In this document: one piece after another, positions 61,677 to 64,000 of the stretch
Position numbering within the stretch: position 1 is the stretch's first letter
Layout of the letters: each line of letters opens with the position of its first letter
DNA from: Paracoccus nototheniae
Lineage (GTDB): Bacteria > Pseudomonadota > Alphaproteobacteria > Rhodobacterales > Rhodobacteraceae
Reading direction: 5' to 3'
Length of the DNA stretch: 64,000 bases
Assembly: GCF_004335005.1 (NCBI RefSeq)
Contig: NZ_RQRT01000016.1
Span: 1-64,000 of the forward strand
The notes under the pieces: model-generated
Database searches by the model: none
What the model saw: only the letters and a program-made list of their open reading frames with translations
What the model was told of the DNA's origin: nothing
Position numbers and translations under genes: made by a program

Positions 61677-61758
61677 GGCGGCAGGCTAGGGCGGGGCGGG
61701 GCGGTTTTCAACGGGTTGCAAGCCGGGCCCGGCCTTCATATCTGCCGCAGGAACCAGA

Positions 61759-62334
61759 ATGATGAACGGAGCGCCCCAGATGGCAGAGGACAGATTTCCC
61801 GGCTGGCACGGCACCACGATCCTGGCGGTCCGCCGGGGTGGCAAGGTCGTCGTGGCCGGTGACGGGCAGGTCAGCGTCGGCCAGACCGTGATGAAGGGCA
61901 GTGCCCGCAAGGTCCGCCGCCTGACCCCCGGCGGTCGCGATGTGGTGGTGGGCTTTGCCGGTTCGACCGCCGACGCCTTTACCCTGCTGGAACGGCTGGA
62001 GAAAAAGCTGGAGGCCGCGCCCGGCCAGTTGCAGCGGGCCTGCGTGGATCTGGCCAAGGATTGGCGCATGGACAAGTATCTGCGCAATCTGGAGGCGATG
62101 CTGATCGTCACCGACGGGGTGGACCTGCTGGTCGTCACCGGCGCGGGCGATGTGCTGGAACCAGAACATGACGTCGCCGCCATCGGATCGGGCGGCAATT
62201 TCGCGCTGGCCGCCGCGCGGGGGTTGCTGGAAAGCGATCTGGACGCCGAGGCGATTGCCCGCAAGGCAATGGCGATCGCGGCGGATATCTGTGTTTACAC
62301 CAACGGACGGTTGACGGTCGAGACGATCGGGTGA
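61759..62334 (+). CDS. hslV: HslV protease subunit
   Basis: 191 residues if the ATG at 61759 is used (AGGA seven bases before); an ATG at 61780 ([11 protein letters not shown]), also behind a GGAG, agrees better with the family and would give 184. The propeptide ends before [20 protein letters not shown], whose first Thr is the catalytic nucleophile. [17 protein letters not shown] and [17 protein letters not shown] are typical. Twelve subunits form the proteolytic core for HslU. It precedes hslU by about 100 bases with a hairpin between. Confidence 0.95.
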   Translation: MMNGAPQMAEDRFPGWHGTTILAVRRGGKVVVAGDGQVSVGQTVMKGSARKVRRLTPGGRDVVVGFAGSTADAFTLLERLEKKLEAAPGQLQRACVDLAKDWRMDKYLRNLEAMLIVTDGVDLLVVTGAGDVLEPEHDVAAIGSGGNFALAAARGLLESDLDAEAIARKAMAIAADICVYTNGRLTVETIG

Positions 62335-62337
62335 GAA

Positions 62338-62385
62338 GGCCGGGGGCGCTTCGCCCCCCGGACCCCCCGAGGATATTTTCATGAA
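62338..62385 (+). repeat. GC-rich hairpin repeat between hslV and hslU
   Basis: The hairpin GGGGGCG-CTT-CGCCCCC is followed by a C run and GAGGATATTTTCATGAAG. It shares layout with the block downstream of truB (48090-48150, minus strand). I associate this motif with Rhodobacteraceae intergenic regions. Lacking a true T run directly after the stem, it may only attenuate transcription into hslU. Confidence 0.5.
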
Positions 62386-62437
62386 GAAGAGAGGGCGAGC
62401 GGTGTGCTGCGCCGGGCCTTTGATGGGAGACAAACCT

Positions 62438-63745
62438 ATGAGTGATCTGACCCCCCGCGAGATCGTGTCCGAGCTGGACCGGTTCATCATCGGGCAGAAT
62501 GATGCCAAGCGCGCCGTCTCGGTGGCGCTGCGCAACCGCTGGCGCCGCAAGCAGCTGGGCGACGATCTGCGCGATGAGGTCTATCCTAAAAACATCTTGA
62601 TGATCGGCCCGACAGGCGTCGGCAAGACCGAGATCAGCCGTCGTCTGGCCAAGCTGGCCAACGCGCCCTTCATCAAGGTCGAGGCGACCAAGTTCACAGA
62701 GGTCGGCTATGTCGGGCGCGATGTCGAACAGATCATCCGCGATCTGACCGATGCCGCCATGACCGACACCCGCGACCGGATGCGCGAGGATGTGAAGGCC
62801 CGCGCCCACAAGGCCGCCGAAGAACGCGTGATCGAAGCGCTGGCGGGCAAGGATGCCCGCGATGGCACGCGGCAGATGTTTCGCGACAAGCTGAAGCGCG
62901 GCGAGCTGGACGACACGATCATCGAGCTGGAGGTCCAGGACAACTCGAACCCGCTTGGCGGGATGGAAATGCCGGGCCAGCCCGGACAGCCGCTTGGCGG
63001 GATGATGGATCTGTCGGGGCTGATGAAGGCATTCGGCGGGCGGCGCGTGCGGCGCAAGATCGCCGTGTCGGAAAGCTATGAGCTGCTGATCGCGGAAGAG
63101 GCCGACAAGCTGCTGGATGACGATGCCGTCAAGGCGGCGGCGCTGGAGGCGGTGCAGGAAAACGGCATCGTCTTTATCGACGAAATCGACAAGGTCTGCG
63201 CGCGTTCGGACGCGCGCGGCGGCGATGTCAGCCGCGAGGGGGTGCAGCGCGATCTGCTGCCGCTGATCGAAGGCACCACCGTCAGCACCAAATACGGCGC
63301 GGTGCGGACCGATCACATCCTGTTCATCGCCTCGGGTGCGTTCCATGTCGCCAAGCCGTCCGACCTGCTGCCGGAATTGCAGGGCCGCCTGCCCATCCGG
63401 GTCGAGCTGCGAGCCCTGACCGAAGAGGATTTCATCCGCATCCTGACCGAGACGGACAATGCCCTGACCCGTCAATACAGCGCCCTGATGGCCACCGAGG
63501 GGGTCGAGGTGTCCTTTACCGCCGAGGGCATCGCCGCGCTGGCGCGGATCGCGGCCGAGGTGAATGCCTCGGTCGAGAATATCGGCGCGCGGCGGCTGTA
63601 CACCGTCATCGAGCGGGTGTTCGAGGAGCTGTCCTTCAATGCGCCCGATCGCAGCGGCCAATCGGTCAGCGTGGATGCGGCGTTCGTCGAACAGCATCTG
63701 GGCGATCTGTCGCGGTCGACCGATCTGTCGCGCTATGTCCTGTAG
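62438..63745 (+). CDS. hslU: HslU ATPase subunit
   Basis: 435 residues from the ATG at 62438 ([20 protein letters not shown]), preceded by GGGAGA. It is an AAA+ unfoldase for HslV. Walker A is [14 protein letters not shown] near 57-70, [14 protein letters not shown] near 90, the intermediate I-domain spans about 105-225, Walker B is [11 protein letters not shown] near 245, and the sensor-2 region [15 protein letters not shown] near 385. The C-terminus SRYVL is the tail that docks into HslV. Intact. Confidence 0.97.
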   Translation: MSDLTPREIVSELDRFIIGQNDAKRAVSVALRNRWRRKQLGDDLRDEVYPKNILMIGPTGVGKTEISRRLAKLANAPFIKVEATKFTEVGYVGRDVEQIIRDLTDAAMTDTRDRMREDVKARAHKAAEERVIEALAGKDARDGTRQMFRDKLKRGELDDTIIELEVQDNSNPLGGMEMPGQPGQPLGGMMDLSGLMKAFGGRRVRRKIAVSESYELLIAEEADKLLDDDAVKAAALEAVQENGIVFIDEIDKVCARSDARGGDVSREGVQRDLLPLIEGTTVSTKYGAVRTDHILFIASGAFHVAKPSDLLPELQGRLPIRVELRALTEEDFIRILTETDNALTRQYSALMATEGVEVSFTAEGIAALARIAAEVNASVENIGARRLYTVIERVFEELSFNAPDRSGQSVSVDAAFVEQHLGDLSRSTDLSRYVL

Positions 63746-63806
63746 GGTGGGAACTGTCAGCCGGGCCAGGGTGTTGGCTGGCTGACATCAACAGGGGACG
63801 GATCAC

Positions 63807-63986
63807 ATGGGTTGGCTTTTCGGCGTCATCATCTTTGCACTGGATGTCTGGGCCATCGCCTCGATCATCAACACCAATGCCAGCAACAAGACCAAGATCC
63901 TGTGGATTTTGCTGATCCTGATCCTGCCGGTCGTGGGCCTGATCATCTGGTATTTCGCCGGACCCAAGGCGAACTTCCGGGTCTGA
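63807..63986 (+). CDS. Small PLDc_N-type membrane protein
   Basis: 59 residues from the ATG at 63807, with AGGGGA ten bases upstream. Two membrane segments (GWLFGVIIFALDVWAIASII and ILWILLILILPVVGLIIWYF) are separated by a short polar NTNASNKTK, ending with FAGPKANFRV. The WILLILILPVVGLIIWYFAGP pattern is the PLDc_N domain, usually found in front of cardiolipin synthases but also alone. No phospholipase domain follows before the stop. Confidence 0.8.
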   Translation: MGWLFGVIIFALDVWAIASIINTNASNKTKILWILLILILPVVGLIIWYFAGPKANFRV

Positions 63987-64000
63987 CATACCGGACCACC

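Noticed and set aside
1-64000. CRISPR arrays
   Set aside because: No regularly spaced direct repeats of 24-40 bases were seen; the only tandem repeat is the 15-bp one in addA.

Overview
The window reads as chromosome of an alphaproteobacterium of the Rhodobacteraceae, most like Paracoccus. The right 27 kb is GC-rich and carries core genes in an order I associate with that family: leuB, asd, the rbfA-truB pair, dapB, then tsaE/amgK - murU - addB - addA - trxA, then hslV-hslU. It is well packed, with many start/stop overlaps. This assignment is inference from gene content; no 16S gene is present.

The left 37 kb (1-36.9 kb) is an accessory island ending at the 3' side of a tRNA-Pro(CGG) gene (36948-37024, minus). 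From left to right it holds: the first 19 codons of an IS5-type transposase; a PIN-like protein; a Tn7-like transposition operon (tnsA-like, tniA, tniB, tniQ, all minus) with a leftover second TniQ C-terminus and a Ner/Nlp-type regulator; a tyrosine recombinase with a small partner and a PRiA4_ORF3 protein; a complete ABC-three-component conflict system (nuclease/CTD protein, middle component, DUF3732 ATPase); a LysR-governed cluster of secreted hydrolases, a short-chain dehydrogenase, a cyclophilin-like protein, a carboxymuconolactone-decarboxylase/cupin protein and an MFS exporter; an HNH (McrA-like) nuclease; a second, nearly identical recombinase next to a DUF429 protein that carries the small partner as a C-terminal fusion; a small-peptide minigene inside 22-bp inverted repeats; a lone argC; IS3 remnants; a PD-(D/E)XK protein; a secreted ClpP-like protein; a GIY-YIG/DUF4041 protein paired with a coiled-coil protein; and an IS1182 copy whose transposase has a stop at codon 23.

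The strongest new signal is upstream of argC (27178-28155). A 31-codon open frame (26964-27059) with ten arginine codons, five of them consecutive, is followed by a strong intrinsic terminator (27117-27148) ending only 29 nt before the argC start codon. Alternative pairings are visible between the two. This is the layout of a leader-peptide attenuator sensing arginine. Other observations worth checking are a chain of RNA hairpins in front of the tnsA-like gene, the 311-bp inverted-repeat cassette at 26303-26613, the duplicated recombinase modules bracketing 15 kb that include the ABC-3C system, and a TnsA-like protein lacking the usual Glu/Gln before the catalytic Lys.

In the core region the genes work together in recognisable sets: sugar transfer to the cell surface (GT4 and GT29 genes), aspartate-family amino-acid synthesis (asd, dapB), ribosome and tRNA maturation (rbfA, truB, tsaE), recycling of MurNAc (amgK domain and murU), double-strand-break processing (addAB) and cytoplasmic proteolysis (hslVU).
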